64,000 bases of DNA, taken from Musa acuminata AAA Group. Its lineage: Eukaryota; Streptophyta; Magnoliopsida; Zingiberales; Musaceae. The notes under the pieces were generated by a model. The model saw only the letters and a program-made list of their open reading frames with translations. It ran no database searches and was not told the DNA's origin. The translations under genes were made by a program, and so were the position numbers. Where the stretch lies: contig NC_088342.1 in the NCBI RefSeq assembly GCF_036884655.1, positions 31,812,501 through 31,876,500 on the forward strand, written 5' to 3'. Shown one piece after another: positions 1 to 11,507 of the stretch. Positions within the stretch are counted from its first letter, which is position 1, and every line of letters begins with the position of its first letter.

Positions 1-865
1 CCAAGTCTAATTTTAGCCCCATTTGACCCCTAACTAGGATATAGGATTATCTTTTAATCCTAATCCTAATTATTGTGCTAACTACGAATTTAAAGACATT
101 TCCTAAGCTATAACAAAGTTCGCAAGTCAAGACTTCTTCCGACGAGCTTCCGGCGAACTTTCGGCGGTCTTCCGATAAACTCTTGGAAACCGTTCTATGG
201 ACTCTCGGCAAGCTCCTAGACTTCACGATTTGATCTTGGCGAGTTCCAACGAGCTTCTTCAGCAAGCTCCGATCTTTCTTGGTGAGCTCCGTGAACTTCC
301 AATGAACTTTTCGATGAGCTTCCGAAAAACCCTTCGGCAAGCTCCCTTACTCATTCTTGGCTAGTTCCGGCAGCATTCTCGACAAACCTTCGGACTTCCG
401 TTGAACTCTAGAACTTGCAACAAATCCTTCGTGCTTGACTTCGATACTTTGTTTCGCTTTATGTCTTCGTCGTTATCGTAGTTAATCCTGCACACACTAG
501 CCAAAACTCTACTCCGATCTAGACAATTATTAAATGCGAATTGACATTATGTTGCCCGGCACATCATTGGTTGGCGCTTCGTCCGATTCTTCAGCGCATT
601 GTCCTCTCTTGCAGCTTGTTGCCCAATTGGCGGTTGACCTCCGCAACCCCGATATCCTTGGCGCAATTCCGCTCTCCTTGGCCCGATGCCCGACGTCCGA
701 AGTGTTCTACCATCCAATATCCTGACGTGATCTCCTCCGACTCAACGTCAATTCCTCCTGCATCAACTGTCTAATCCTAATCGAGTAGACCTGTATCACT
801 CAAAATGCAATTTAAATCATAAACACATATCAAGTGGTTTCATCATCAAAATACGAGATTCAACA
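1..865 (-). repeat. Sirevirus LTR, partial (3' LTR of E1)
   Basis: This aligns with the last about 855 bp of the E1 5' LTR (13260-14113) and ends in the same ...GATTCAACA terminus. It is followed directly by the reverse complement of a polypurine tract (866-880), so it is the 3' LTR. Its other end lies outside the window. Confidence 0.88.
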
Positions 866-3150
866 ATCTCCCCATTTTTGATGATGACAACCACTTGATG
901 ACGGAGTTAACCTTAACTCCCAGAGTTTAAACAAACTCCCCCTATCAATATGCCATATTGATAGAACCTTGAATTCAAACTAAATTCAAGTCATTGCAAT
1001 ATTCATCATGAATACTTGCAACACATCATCATGAACATATGCATAAACTTATGCATCACATATCATGTCATCAACATACTTCTCCCCCTTTGTCATCAAC
1101 AAAAAGGAGAAGTACCACAATCAAGTGTTTGTTATTTGGGTTCAACTCATTGCATGAAAAACATAATATTAAATTTTTATCATCATGCAATCTAACGATT
1201 AAAGATGTGTAAGTTTAGCATGTTTGGTCTTCTTGAGATAGCTATTGATTGCTTCTCTTTAGAGCTAGCAAATTTTTGCTTCCTTTGCAATGTTTGAGCT
1301 AGCAATTATGCTTCTGTAGCAAGTTAGCATATTTTGTATTTTGAGATAGCAACTATTTGCTTCTCTTTAGACTATAAGCTAGCAATTTTTATGATATGCA
1401 AGTTTTACTACATACAAGCTAGCAAAAAATTACGAAAGCAAATACAAGATAGCTTTCTTGTGTAAGCTCATGATTCTTGCTTCCTATTGCAATGTGCAAG
1501 TTGCAAGTTTTGCTTCTTTTGCAATGTGCAAGTTTTCAAATTTTGCATCTTGAGCGAGCAATATTTCTCCCCCTTTGTCATTGTCAAAAAGAAAAGAAGA
1601 ATACAGTTTTGTAGTTCTTTTTCCTTTTACAACGATTTCAAAATCATGACAAAGGATGAATAATCAAGTTATGAATGTCAAGACAATTTTTCATCATGAA
1701 TATTTTATCATTGCATGCATCATTATCATAAGTTGAAGTATTACATGCATAATATCATATCATCATTCATAATTACATTAATGTTTCAATATAACAATTT
1801 CTTCTCAGAATGTGTAACTTAGCACTCATTGCTTCTCTTGATTTTTGCGAGCTAGCTAGCAAAATTTGCTCCCCCTATGTCATTATCAAATAGAAGGGAA
1901 TAACAATACGATAGTGTAATTCATTTCCCTTTACTATAATCTTCAAATCATGACAGGGGTTAAGTGTCAATCTTATTTGTGCATCATTATATTTTCAAAT
2001 TAAAATATGTATATTTTTAAAAACCTTATATTTCATTTATGCACGATATTGAATAAATCGATCGACACTATGAGGATATCATACATGATACTAAAATTTT
2101 TAACTATTTATCAATATTTTGATCATGATACCAAACAATCATCATTTAGAGCATTCATGATACAAAACATTAAATCAACATTTATCATTTTAGCAACAAC
2201 TCATAGCATTTTAAATCATGATTTAAATCATATGCAATACATCACATCATAATTAGAAAGCACAAGTATTGCATGCATCATTGCAAATCATAAATGTTTC
2301 ATGATGGTATAAATTTTGTCAAATTATATCCTACCATGCATGATCAAAACTTCTCCCCATTTGTATTTCATGCATAATTTCACTTCATCACATTAGGAGT
2401 ATTAATTGGGTGATGAGATAAATATTTCACGAATACATGGAATTGTATAAAAAATCATATCATAAGTGTTTCATACATTCATATCATCACATGAAGGAAT
2501 ATAAACAAAAATTAGTGATGAGATATTACTTCATGAATACAATAAAATTCATATAGCATATCATGGTTTATTAGAATTAGTCTTCCTTTTGGTGAATAGC
2601 AAAAAGAATAGTAGGAGACCAAGATCTCAATTCATGCACATCAAATATTCAATCATCAAAATCATGATTCATCTAGAAAATTCTCCTCTTTAAATATTTA
2701 AAGAGAGAATCATGATGAATATTCTTGGTTTACATAAAGTTTCAAAACATAATTATCAATATCATGAATACTAAAAGACTATGAAGCATTTCGACAAATC
2801 TCCTTTTAAATAGAAAATAATCTTGATTCATAAAGGATTTCATGTTATAAATTTCAAGAGATCAAGATCATGATTTCGATAAAAAATTATTCAAATTTAA
2901 ATCATCAAAATCATTATCAAAATCCAAGAGATTCACAAAGATGATATAAATGGATTCATCAAAATCAATAAGATTAAGCAAAATAATTTTCAAGAATGTT
3001 TTCCTCTTTTAGATTGTTTCAAAATATATGATTTTGTTTCATTTATGCCAAATAAAAACATGTATCATGTTTAAAACCGAAAGAGTTTTATTTCAACAAA
3101 GATCAATAAGGTACTTTCATTATGGTAAAAATCAATAATCCATAAATCGT
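866..3150 (-). other. E1 non-coding 3' region with repeated polypurine-tract-like modules
   Basis: About 2.3 kb of AT-rich DNA without a credible ORF. The polypurine tract lies at 866-880. Three adjacent inverted repeats follow at 904-919, 925-940 and 942-964. Polypurine-tract-like blocks (CTCCCCCTTTGTCATC on the plus strand) recur near 1081, 1563 and 1868, with a weaker one near 2352. Between 1250 and 1870 the words GCTAGCAA and TTGCTTCT recur at irregular spacing. E2 begins at 3151 after the target copy ATCGT (3146-3150). Confidence 0.75.
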
Positions 3151-4358
3151 TGTTAGGATCAGAGTGGCACTAAGAGGGGGGGGGTGAATTAGTGCAGCAG
3201 TAAAGTGCAATAAACTTTTGATGATTTAAACACTTTCGGAAACTTCGTACGATAAAATCAACGTTTTTCGTTTGAAACAGTTTCGATTGCTTTTTAACTT
3301 GAAGGGATAAGTAAGACGGAGACAAAGAAGTATAGCATTAAAGTGCAAATGGTTTGCAGTAATATAAATGATAATAAGTAAATGCAAACCAGAGATCACG
3401 CCGATTTTATAGTGGTTCGGTCAAATGACCTACATCCACTTGTGAGGCCCCTCTTCGATGAGGCTCCCACCTTCCACTAGCAAATCTTTTGAAAGGGAAG
3501 GGTAAATACCCCTCTTACAACTTTTTACAAGCGGTTCACTCTCTTACAGATTTTCAGCAAGAAAGAAGGAGGTGAACACTAGCAAATTGAAAACAAGACT
3601 AGCAAAGACTTTTCTAAGACCTTTCTCTCAATCAAATACTTCTCAAAAAGTTGTAATCTCAGCTAAGATTTGAGGGGTATTTATAGGCCTCAAGAGGATT
3701 CAAATTTAGGCTCCAAAATTTGAATTCTCTTTGGGTTCTCGATGCTGGCGGTGTCACCGCCTGTCAGTGTCTAACATTGACAGTGCTGGGCGGTGCCACC
3801 GCCTGGCTCTTGGGTGCTGGGCGGTGCCACCGCCAGACCCTTCGGTTCACTGGTTGGGCTTCAAATTTAGCCCAAACCAAGTCTAATTTTGGGCCCAGTT
3901 GGCCCCTAACTAGGATATAGGATTATCTCTTAATCCTAATCCTAATTACAAGTGAACTACATAACAAGAAAACATCCTAAGCAAGTTTTCAACCGCGAAC
4001 GTCGAGTCTTGTTCCGACGAGCTTTCCGACGAACTTCTTCCGATGGACTCCCAGCAAGCTCCCGAACTTGTGATGACTTTAACGAGTAGCCGAGCCTTCT
4101 CGGTGATCTTCATGAACCTTCGACGATCTCTTCGGCGAACTTTCGAAAATTCCGATAGGTTCCCGATTTCTTCTCGGTTGGTTCCGATAGCATCTCCGAC
4201 GATTCTTCGGACTCTTAAACGTCCATCGAACTTGACTCCGGTATTCTTGCTTTGTGTTTTCTGGTTATCGTAGTTAATCCTGCACACTTAACTCAATAAT
4301 ATGGATTAGATCAATTAACCCATCAATTGATTTTATCATCAAAATCCGAGATTCAACA
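3151..4358 (-). repeat. E2 3' LTR (1208 bp)
   Basis: It starts TGTTAGGATC and ends GATTCAACA on the plus strand. A hairpin at 3167-3195 pairs GCACTAA with TTAGTGC around a G run. TATTTATA at 3678-3685 is the reverse complement of a TATA box TATAAATA, with GC palindromes of the GGCGGTGCCACCGCC type at about 3745-3835 upstream of it in the element's sense. Compared with the partner LTR it has about 42 bp more palindrome array. Confidence 0.92.
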
Positions 4359-4374
4359 ATCTCCCCCTTTTTTA
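4359..4374 (-). promoter_or_regulatory. Polypurine tract of E2
   Basis: In the element's sense this reads AAAAAAGGGGGAGAT and abuts the LTR terminus. It is the expected plus-strand DNA primer site at the edge of the 3' LTR. Confidence 0.88.
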
Positions 4375-5294
4375 TGATGACAATCAATTGATGACAGAGT
4401 TAAACATAACTCCCCCTTCTATATGTCATATTATGAGAAGATAAAAACACTTGAATTCCATCCCACTGAAATCAAGCATAAACGGATAAGTTCTAACCGT
4501 AGAACTTATCGTTATTCTCATTAAGCATAAGTAAATACGAAACTTCGATGAAAATCATTTTCAAGTCGAATGATAAGAGACAATTTTTACTACGATAGGA
4601 GATAAAGATTTTCAACATGAATTTCATGATATACATGTTAGACATGCTTTCAATATGATCAATCAATCTTGCGATATCCTCAAAGATTTTGCAAGGCATA
4701 TAAGACATTCATATCACACAAGCTTTTGCAATTCATATAAGTCATGCTATTAAAATGGTACAAGTCATCACTTTTCTCCCCCTTTGTCATCAACAAAAAG
4801 GGAATGAGACTTGAAGCACATATTTGTGATTATAACATCAGGAATTCAGCATTGATCATAAAAATTTTATCATTCAAAATTAAGTATGCTAAAATATTTA
4901 CGTAGAGTTCATTTTAAAGGAAAATTCAGCATTGATCCATTTTATCAAATCTCTTCTTTCTATAAATAACAAAAATTGTAGACATAAAAGGAAGAGATAG
5001 TGATAAAAAAATTTCAAGTAGTAACTCCAATAAGTCAAGATCATAATTCGAATATAAATCCATTCAAATTCAATTCGTCAACTTGAAACTCATAATCAAG
5101 CCATCAAAATCAATTTCGAGATTTATAAAATATCATAAAATCATTAATCTTGATCAGATGGAAGTGGTGTTTGACTTAAGATAGGATAAGATAATTTAAC
5201 ATGTTATTTAGAATTGAAAGAGAAGGATCAGATTCACCGAGGAACGGAGAGAGGATGAAAAATTTACGGAAAATCCATTCAAACAAGTTTATTC
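4375..5294 (-). other. E2 non-coding stretch between pol and polypurine tract
   Basis: About 0.9 kb of AT-rich sequence with no credible ORF. A second polypurine-tract-like block lies at about 4775-4800. An imperfect inverted repeat at about 4420-4440 sits where other family members have a perfect palindrome. Confidence 0.65.
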
Positions 5295-6284
5295 TTAGGG
5301 ACAATTTAACATACCTAATTCCCTTCTAATGAATTCAAATTGGTCTTCATTCAAAGCTTTTGTAAATATATCTGCTAATTGATGCTTTGTGTCAATGAAT
5401 TCTAGAATAATATCATTGTTAAGGACATGATCGCGTATGAAATGATGCCTAACGTCGATGTGCTTAGTTCTAGAGTGCTGAATTGGATTTTTAGTAAGAC
5501 ATATGGCACTAGTATTATCACATTTTATGGGAATGTTTTTAAAGTGAATTCCATAGTCTTCTAATGTATTTTTCATCCAAACAACTTGTGCACAGCATGC
5601 ACTTGCAGCAATGTATTCGGCTTCAGCCGTAGATAGTGCAACTGAATTTTGTTTCTTGGAAGTCCAAGAAACAAGTGCATGTCCTAAAAATTAGCATGTT
5701 CTGGATGTACTTTTTCTATCTATCCTACATCCGTCAAAATCGGCATCTGCATAAGCTATTAAATCGAATTTTTCAGATTTTGGATACCACAGTCCTAGAT
5801 TTGGAGTTCCTTTAAGATACCTAAATATTCTTTTAACACTTTTAAGATGAGATAATTTAGGATTTGATTGAAACCTAGCGCAAAGTCCTACACTAAACAT
5901 AATATCCAGTCTAGTCGCGGTGAGGTAGAGTAGACTACCTATCATTTCTCTATATATTTTTTGATCGAAATTTTTACTATTTTCATCCATATCTAACTTA
6001 GTCGCAGTACTCATAGGGGTGTTTATTGCTTTTGAATTATCCATGTTAAATTGTTTTAACAATTCTAATGTATATTTAGATTGGTTAAGAAATATATCAT
6101 CCCTAAGTTGTTTGATTTTTAATCCTAAAAAGAAAGTTAATTCACCCATTAAACTCATTTCAAATTCATGACTATTACATTTGGCAAATGATTCACATAG
6201 TGATTCATCCGAAGAGCCAAAAATAATATCGTCAACATAAATTTGCACAATAAGAAAATTATTTTTAAAATATTTAATAAACAA
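5295..6284 (-). pseudogene. pol: E2 pol: C-terminal reverse transcriptase and RNase H, broken
   Basis: This part encodes the back half of the copia reverse transcriptase and the RNase H domain, which copy the RNA genome and remove it from the hybrid. The catalytic YVDD box is visible at about 6230 (IYVDDIIFG). The copia landmarks LGL.I, LLYLTATRLDI and YADADFDG follow. A stop after SRTC (near 5691) separates the RNase H part, which contains LSTAEAEYIAA, the K-T-KHIDVRHHFIRD region and the end ELGMLNCP at 5295. A frameshift near 6285-6292 separates it from the upstream reverse transcriptase half. The product would not be made as one protein. Assignment to Sirevirus pol is secure from motif order and neighbours. 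Confidence 0.9.
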
Positions 6285-6291
6285 TGTAGTA

Positions 6292-7407
6292 TCAACCTTG
6301 CCTTTGGTAATTTAAAATAAGAAAGGAACTAAGCCTTTCATACCAAGCTCTAGGAGCTTGTTTCAAGCCATAGAGTGCCTTAGTCAATTTGAATACATGA
6401 TTAGGAAGAAGAGAATTTTCAAATCCGGGAGGTTGTTCGACATATACTTCTTCGAAAATAAAACTATTCAAGAAGGCACTTTTGACATCCATTTGAAATA
6501 GTTTAAAATTATTACTACTAGCATAGGCAAGGAGCATCCTTATGGCTTCTAATCGAGCCACGGGAGCGAAGGTTTCTTCGTGATCGATACCTTCTTCTTG
6601 GTTGAAACCTTTGGCCACTAATCTAGCCTTGTTTCTAACCACGATACCATTTTCGTCTTGCTTGTTTCTAAAGACCCATTTAGTACCAATGACTAAATGG
6701 TCACTAGGTCTAGGAACAAGCTTCCATACCTTATTCCTCTCAAATTGATTCAATTCCTCTTGCATTGCAATAACCCAAAAATCATCTTTTATGACCTCGT
6801 CAATACATTTAGGTTCGATTTGAGAGAGGAAGGCGGCGTTAGCACAAAAATTCTTGAAAGAGGAACGAGTTTGAATCCCTTTTGATGTATCTCCTATAAT
6901 TAGCTCCTTTGGATGAGCATCTATATACTTCCATTCCTTAGGTAAGGAAATTTCAGAAGAAGGTGCATCCAAGTTGCTATTTTGAGGAGGGGGTTCATTT
7001 AAATTCAAATTATCAAAACCAAGATCATCATCAAAATCATTTTTCTTTAAATTAGAAATTTCATTAAAAACTACATGAATAGACTCTTCTATTACTAAGG
7101 TTCTTTTGTTAAAAACCCGAAAAGCCTTAGAAATGGAAGAGTAACCAAGAAAGATGTCTTCATCGGATTTTGCATCAAATTTTTCTAAGGCATCCCTTTC
7201 ATTCAAAATAAAGCATTTACAACCGAAAACTTTAAAATAGGAAATATTTGGTTTTTTGTTATTCCATAATTCATAGAGAGTTTTTGATAGGGATGGTCTT
7301 ATTAGGACCCTATTCATAATGTAACAAGCCGTATTTACGGCTTCGGCCGAAAAATACTTGGGTAGACTATGTTCATTTAACATCGTTCTTGCCATTTCTT
7401 CTTTCAA
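6292..7407 (-). pseudogene. pol: E2 pol: integrase C-terminal half and N-terminal reverse transcriptase
   Basis: The 371-codon open stretch starts inside integrase ([25 protein letters not shown] is cut here to its key words MARTML and TACYIMNR), then has the copia integrase/RT linker with YELWNNKKP and FGCKCF. The RT_2 domain follows: [40 protein letters not shown] and [14 protein letters not shown]. The upstream join at about 7405 has lost roughly 17 bp relative to the usual ERKN...EEMART stretch, which puts it in a different frame from the integrase core. It ends at 6292 where the frame changes again. Confidence 0.9.
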
Positions 7408-7492
7408 CTACTCCATTTTGTTGGGGATTCCTCGGAGTGGAGAAGTTGTGATTGTATCCATTAACTTCACAAAAATTTTGAAAGTCACGGTT

Positions 7493-8310
7493 TTAAAATT
7501 CGCCACCGTGATCACTCCGAATTGATGAAATCATGAAACCTTTTTCATTTTGAGTCAGTTTACAAAATTTAGAGAAACACTTGAAACAATCACTTTTGTG
7601 AGCTAAGAAATAGGTCCAAGTGTATCTAGTATAGTCATCCACAATTACAAACGCATATTTGCTTCCTCCTAGACTTGTCGTGTCAATTGGTCCAAATAAG
7701 TCCAAATGAATCAATTGTAATGGTCTAGTGGTACTAATTTGAGTTTTTGGTTTGAAACTAGTTTTTATTTGTTTACGTAGTTGACATGCATCGCATACTT
7801 TGTCCTTAATAAACTTTATATTTGGAATTCCTCGTACTAATTCTCTAGATGAGATCTTAGATATTAGTTTCATGCTTGCATGGCCTAGTCTCCTATGCCA
7901 AAGCCAAGCATCATCATTTAAAGCGGAGAAGCACATTTCATTACTTAGTTCATCAAGGTTGATGGTGTAGACATTATTTTGTTTTAATGCAATCATAGTT
8001 ATGTTATGGTTTGGTTTTTCAATAATACACACATTTGATTCAAATCTAACGATATAACCTTTATCGCATAATTGACTAACACTGAAGAGATTATGTTTCA
8101 ATCCATCAACTAGTAAGACATCATCAATAGAAAAATTTAATTTGTTACCTATGGTTCCCTTGCAAATGATTTTGCCTTGGTTGTTGTCTCCGAAGGTGAC
8201 ATACCCTTCTTCTTTGCTAGTGAGCATAGAGAAATGAGATGGATCTCCATTCATATGTCTTGAGCATCCACTATCTAGATACCATCTCTTGCTCCTAGCT
8301 TGTGATGGTG
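7493..8310 (-). pseudogene. pol: E2 pol: protease remnant, GAG-pre-integrase and integrase core
   Basis: The aspartic protease signature RWYLDSGCSRHM is visible at about 8250-8290; D-S-G is the copia active-site form. The GAG-pre-integrase zinc finger follows, with WHRRLGH and CDACQLRKQ supplying the HHCC residues. The integrase core shows HLDLFGPI (first catalytic Asp) and IRSDHGGEF (second Asp). A TAA stop falls right after GGEF (near 7492). The third catalytic residue (E in NGVVER) lies beyond it in another frame near 7410. Integrase would insert the DNA copy into the host chromosome, but this one is broken. Confidence 0.88.
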
Positions 8311-8392
8311 TATGTTTCTACAAGAAGGGGTTATTTTTAGGTACCCATTTTCTTTTGGGTGTCTTAAAAACTGATTTAACTTGTTCATCATA

Positions 8393-9430
8393 TTACATAG
8401 AATTGATCATGGTTCCTTTAGGAACCCAAATTAGTTTGTTCGGACTAATTTTCTTGAATGGACATTTATAAGTTTTATGTCCATATTTACAACAAAAGTT
8501 GCAATTGCTTTGGTGCTGTAAGACGGGGCCTTTAATGAAGGTGGTTGGATTTTGGTGAGAACTTCTCACAAATCTGATTCCACTTCTTTTAGGAACGTGA
8601 CCCTTATTTGTAAGGATCATGTTCAAAGATTTGCTACCAACCTCGAATTTCTTTAAGGTGTCCTTAAGTAGCAAGTTCTCCTTTTGGAGAGATTCTAGAT
8701 CATGGCATTTTATACATGGAGCTAAATTATCATGATATTCAGTTTTTAATTTATCGATATCACAAGTGAGACTATCATGCTCCTTTTTTAGAAATTTATA
8801 TTTTCTACTAATTGTCTTACATTCATCAAATAACTCATGGAAAGCATTTAATAATTTATGATAAGGTAAATCTGCATCAATTAAATCCGTTACCTCTTCT
8901 CCGATGACCATTAGGGCGTAATGAGCAACTTGCTCGGTGTTGGACTCCTCTTCTTCGGACGCGCTTGAATCATCCCACGTTGCCTTGAGCGCCTTCTTCT
9001 TTGATGTTCTCTTTTTGGCTTGAGGGCAATCGTTCTTGTAGTGTCCCGGTTTTTTGCACTCATAGAAAATTACTTGGTCCTTCTTGTGTTCGAATTTATT
9101 TTTTGTATTATTTTTAAATTTGTTCTTTCTTAAATATTTTTTAAATTTTTGAGTCAAAAGTGCAATGTCATTGTCACTGTCCTCATCACTTGATGTTCCT
9201 TTCAAGTGGTCTTCTTGTGATGTGAGTACCATATCCTTCCTGTTCTTTGGAAGGGGGTTCTCGAGCTCATCATGGGCTTGACATGTTCTGTTTTCAACAA
9301 TAGTCCAAAGCTCGAAATCCATGGAAATGAGGAAGATCCTCATACGAGTCTTCCAATAAGTATAATCCGACCCATTAAACAAGGGTGGACGTGTGATAGA
9401 ATGACCCTCATGTATGCCGGAGTAAGCCAT
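8393..9430 (-). CDS. gag: E2 gag with in-frame loss of the central domain
   Basis: The nucleocapsid/capsid precursor of E2, 345 codons, opens with MAYSGIHEGHSITRPPLFNG. The same start is used by the E4 gag (20886). The N-terminal SDYTYWKTRMRIFLISMD block is intact. The protein then jumps from WTIVEN to TCQAHDE, where the E4 gag has about 160 further residues (the UBN2-type core). The CCHC knuckle remains in altered form, CKKPGHYKNDC, with the first Cys position reading Y-E-C. Acidic and coiled-coil stretches follow. The ORF stays open across the deletion. A stop precedes the protease region, where E4 also stops. Confidence 0.85.
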   Translation of the reverse strand: MAYSGIHEGHSITRPPLFNGSDYTYWKTRMRIFLISMDFELWTIVENRTCQAHDELENPLPKNRKDMVLTSQEDHLKGTSSDEDSDNDIALLTQKFKKYLRKNKFKNNTKNKFEHKKDQVIFYECKKPGHYKNDCPQAKKRTSKKKALKATWDDSSASEEEESNTEQVAHYALMVIGEEVTDLIDADLPYHKLLNAFHELFDECKTISRKYKFLKKEHDSLTCDIDKLKTEYHDNLAPCIKCHDLESLQKENLLLKDTLKKFEVGSKSLNMILTNKGHVPKRSGIRFVRSSHQNPTTFIKGPVLQHQSNCNFCCKYGHKTYKCPFKKISPNKLIWVPKGTMINSM

Positions 9431-9467
9431 CTCTCTTGGGTATCAAAACAAATATGAAAGTGAGCCT

Positions 9468-9480
9468 AGCTCTGATACCA
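9468..9480 (-). promoter_or_regulatory. Primer binding site of E2 (initiator Met tRNA)
   Basis: On the plus strand AGCTCTGATACCA lies two bases before the 5' LTR. Its reverse complement TGGTATCAGAGCT is the usual plant copia site for initiator Met tRNA. Confidence 0.92.
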
Positions 9481-9482
9481 AT

Positions 9483-10646
9483 TGTTAGGATCGGAGCAGC
9501 ACTAGGAGGGGGGGGTGAATTAGTGCAGCGGTAAAGTACGATAAACTTTTGACGATTTAAACACTTTCGGAAACTTCGTATGATAAAAACAACGTTTTCG
9601 TTTGAAACCGTTTCGATTGCGTTTTAACTTGAAGGGATAAGTAAGACGGAGACAAAGAAGTATAGCATTAAAGTGCAAATGATTTGCAGTAATATAAATG
9701 ACAATAAGTAAATGCATACCAGAGATCATGCCGATTTTACAATGGTTCGGTCAAATGACCTACATCCACTTGCGAGGCCCCTCTTCGATGAGGCTCCCAC
9801 CTTCCACTAGCAAATCTTTTGAAAGGGAAGGGTAAATACCCCTCTTACAACTTTTTACAAGCGGTTCACTCTCTTACAGATTTTCAGCAAGAAAGAAGGA
9901 GGTGAACACTAGCAAATTGAAAACAAGACTAGCAAAGACTTTTCTAACACCTTTCTCTCAATCAATTACTTCTCAAAAAGTTGTAATCTCAGCTGAGATT
10001 TGAGGGGTATTTATAGGCCTCAAAAGGATTCAAATTTGGGCTCCAAAATTTAAATTCTCTTTGGGTTCCCGATGCTGGCGGTGCCACCGCCTGGCTCTCG
10101 GGTGCTGGGCGGTGCCACCGCCAGACCCTTCGGTTCACTGGTTGGGCTTCAAATTTAGCCCAAACCAAGTCTAATTTTGGGCCCAATTGGCCCCTAACCA
10201 GGATATAGGATTATCTCTTAATCCTAATCCTAATTACAAGTGAACTACATAACAAGAAAACATCCTAAGCAAGTTTTCAACCGCGAACGTCGAGTCTTGT
10301 TCCAGCGAGCTTTCCGACAAACTTCTTCCGACGGACTCCCAGCAAGCTCCCGAACTTGTGATGACTTTAACGAGTAGCCGAGCCTTCTTGGTGATCTCCG
10401 TGAACCTCCGACAATCTCTTCAGCGAACTTCCGAAAATTCCGATAGGTTCCCGATTTCTTCTCGGTTGGTTCCAGCAGCATCTCCGACGATTCTTCGGAC
10501 TCTTAAACGTCCATCGAACTTGACTCCGGTATTCTTGCTTTGTGTTTTCTGGTTATCGTAGTTAATCCTGCACACTTAACTTAATAATATGGATTAGATC
10601 AATGAACCCATCAATTGATTTTATCATCAAAATCCGAGATTCAACA
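9483..10646 (-). repeat. E2 5' LTR (1164 bp)
   Basis: The partner of 3151-4358, with the same TGTTAGG...TTCAACA ends. The TATA box (reverse) is at 10008-10015. The GC palindrome array is shorter than in the partner. The 3-prime flank ATCGT (10647-10651) is the second copy of the target duplication. Confidence 0.92.
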
Positions 10647-10651
10647 ATCGT

Positions 10652-11507
10652 AAGATTCATCATGCATAATTTCGAGATTTATTAAGCATGATCAATATCT
10701 ATGACACTAAAACATGGTTTCGAAATGTTTAATATTTTTATTACACAATTTCATCATTATGCATCATTATATATAACTTTACAATGTCATGCATAAAATC
10801 ATCAAATCATAGTATTAAAATATTAATATTTTCATTACAACTTTATGCATCATTAAGTATACAATTGTCATGACACTTCACTATTTCATATAAGCATGCC
10901 TATTTCATTTATGTCAAATCAAAACATACATCATTTTTTAAAGTCACTTTTATGTCAAATCAAAAAATGCATCATTAAGCATGATCATTATGCATTACTT
11001 CAAATCTAACATGATTTTTATTTTTAAAATATTTATCATGATAGAGCATATAAGCCAAAGAAACTATTAAACATAAAGCATATTCATCAATGATGGTTTC
11101 ATTGAGTATAAAGTATTTTCAATCAAAATTCATGCATTTTTCTTTTTAGGTGAATCTATCTTTTCATGCTTAGTTTGCATACAAAAGCCGTGCATCATTT
11201 TCTAAAGCAACTTTCATCATGGTATAAATCGATAATCCATAAATCGTAAAAGATCATTATGGAAACCATCAATAAACTATAAATTTCCCAAAACTCATCA
11301 TCATCATGCATAGCTTCAAAAAATAAATTTATTAGGCATGATATCATATTTCATAAGGCATTTTTTTTATCAAAATCATTTTGTTTATCATAAACATACA
11401 ATTTTCATGATTATTTTCAAAATTACTAGAACGATAAGCATGATTTCTAATTTTTTATTTTCATGTAATTAATCCTAAATTAAATTAAAAATAACTCATG
11501 AAAAGTA
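10652..11507 (-). other. E1 non-coding region right of the E2 insertion
   Basis: About 0.85 kb of AT-rich DNA, rich in ATCATGCAT and TTTCAT words, with no ORF. A stretch of about 40 bp at 11210-11248 closely repeats 3112-3150, the segment where E2 inserted, so E1 has internal direct repeats here. Confidence 0.6.

Larger units (their letters stand above)
3151..10646 (-). mobile_element. E2: full-length Sirevirus (Ty1/copia) retrotransposon, decayed pol
   Basis: A 7.5-kb element with both LTRs (3151-4358 and 9483-10646), polypurine tract, gag, protease, integrase, reverse transcriptase, RNase H and primer binding site, all on the minus strand. ATCGT occurs on both sides (3146-3150 and 10647-10651), a clean 5-bp target duplication that proves a single insertion into E1. 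The order PR-IN-RT-RH is diagnostic of copia. Stops and frameshifts break pol, and gag has lost most of its central domain, so this copy should be unable to move on its own. Confidence 0.93.

Noticed and set aside
534..774. Repeated 60-77-codon frames found in many LTRs (also at 13789 and 30988)
   Set aside because: They recur because the LTR recurs; no start context or conserved protein signal, and frames are broken in other copies.
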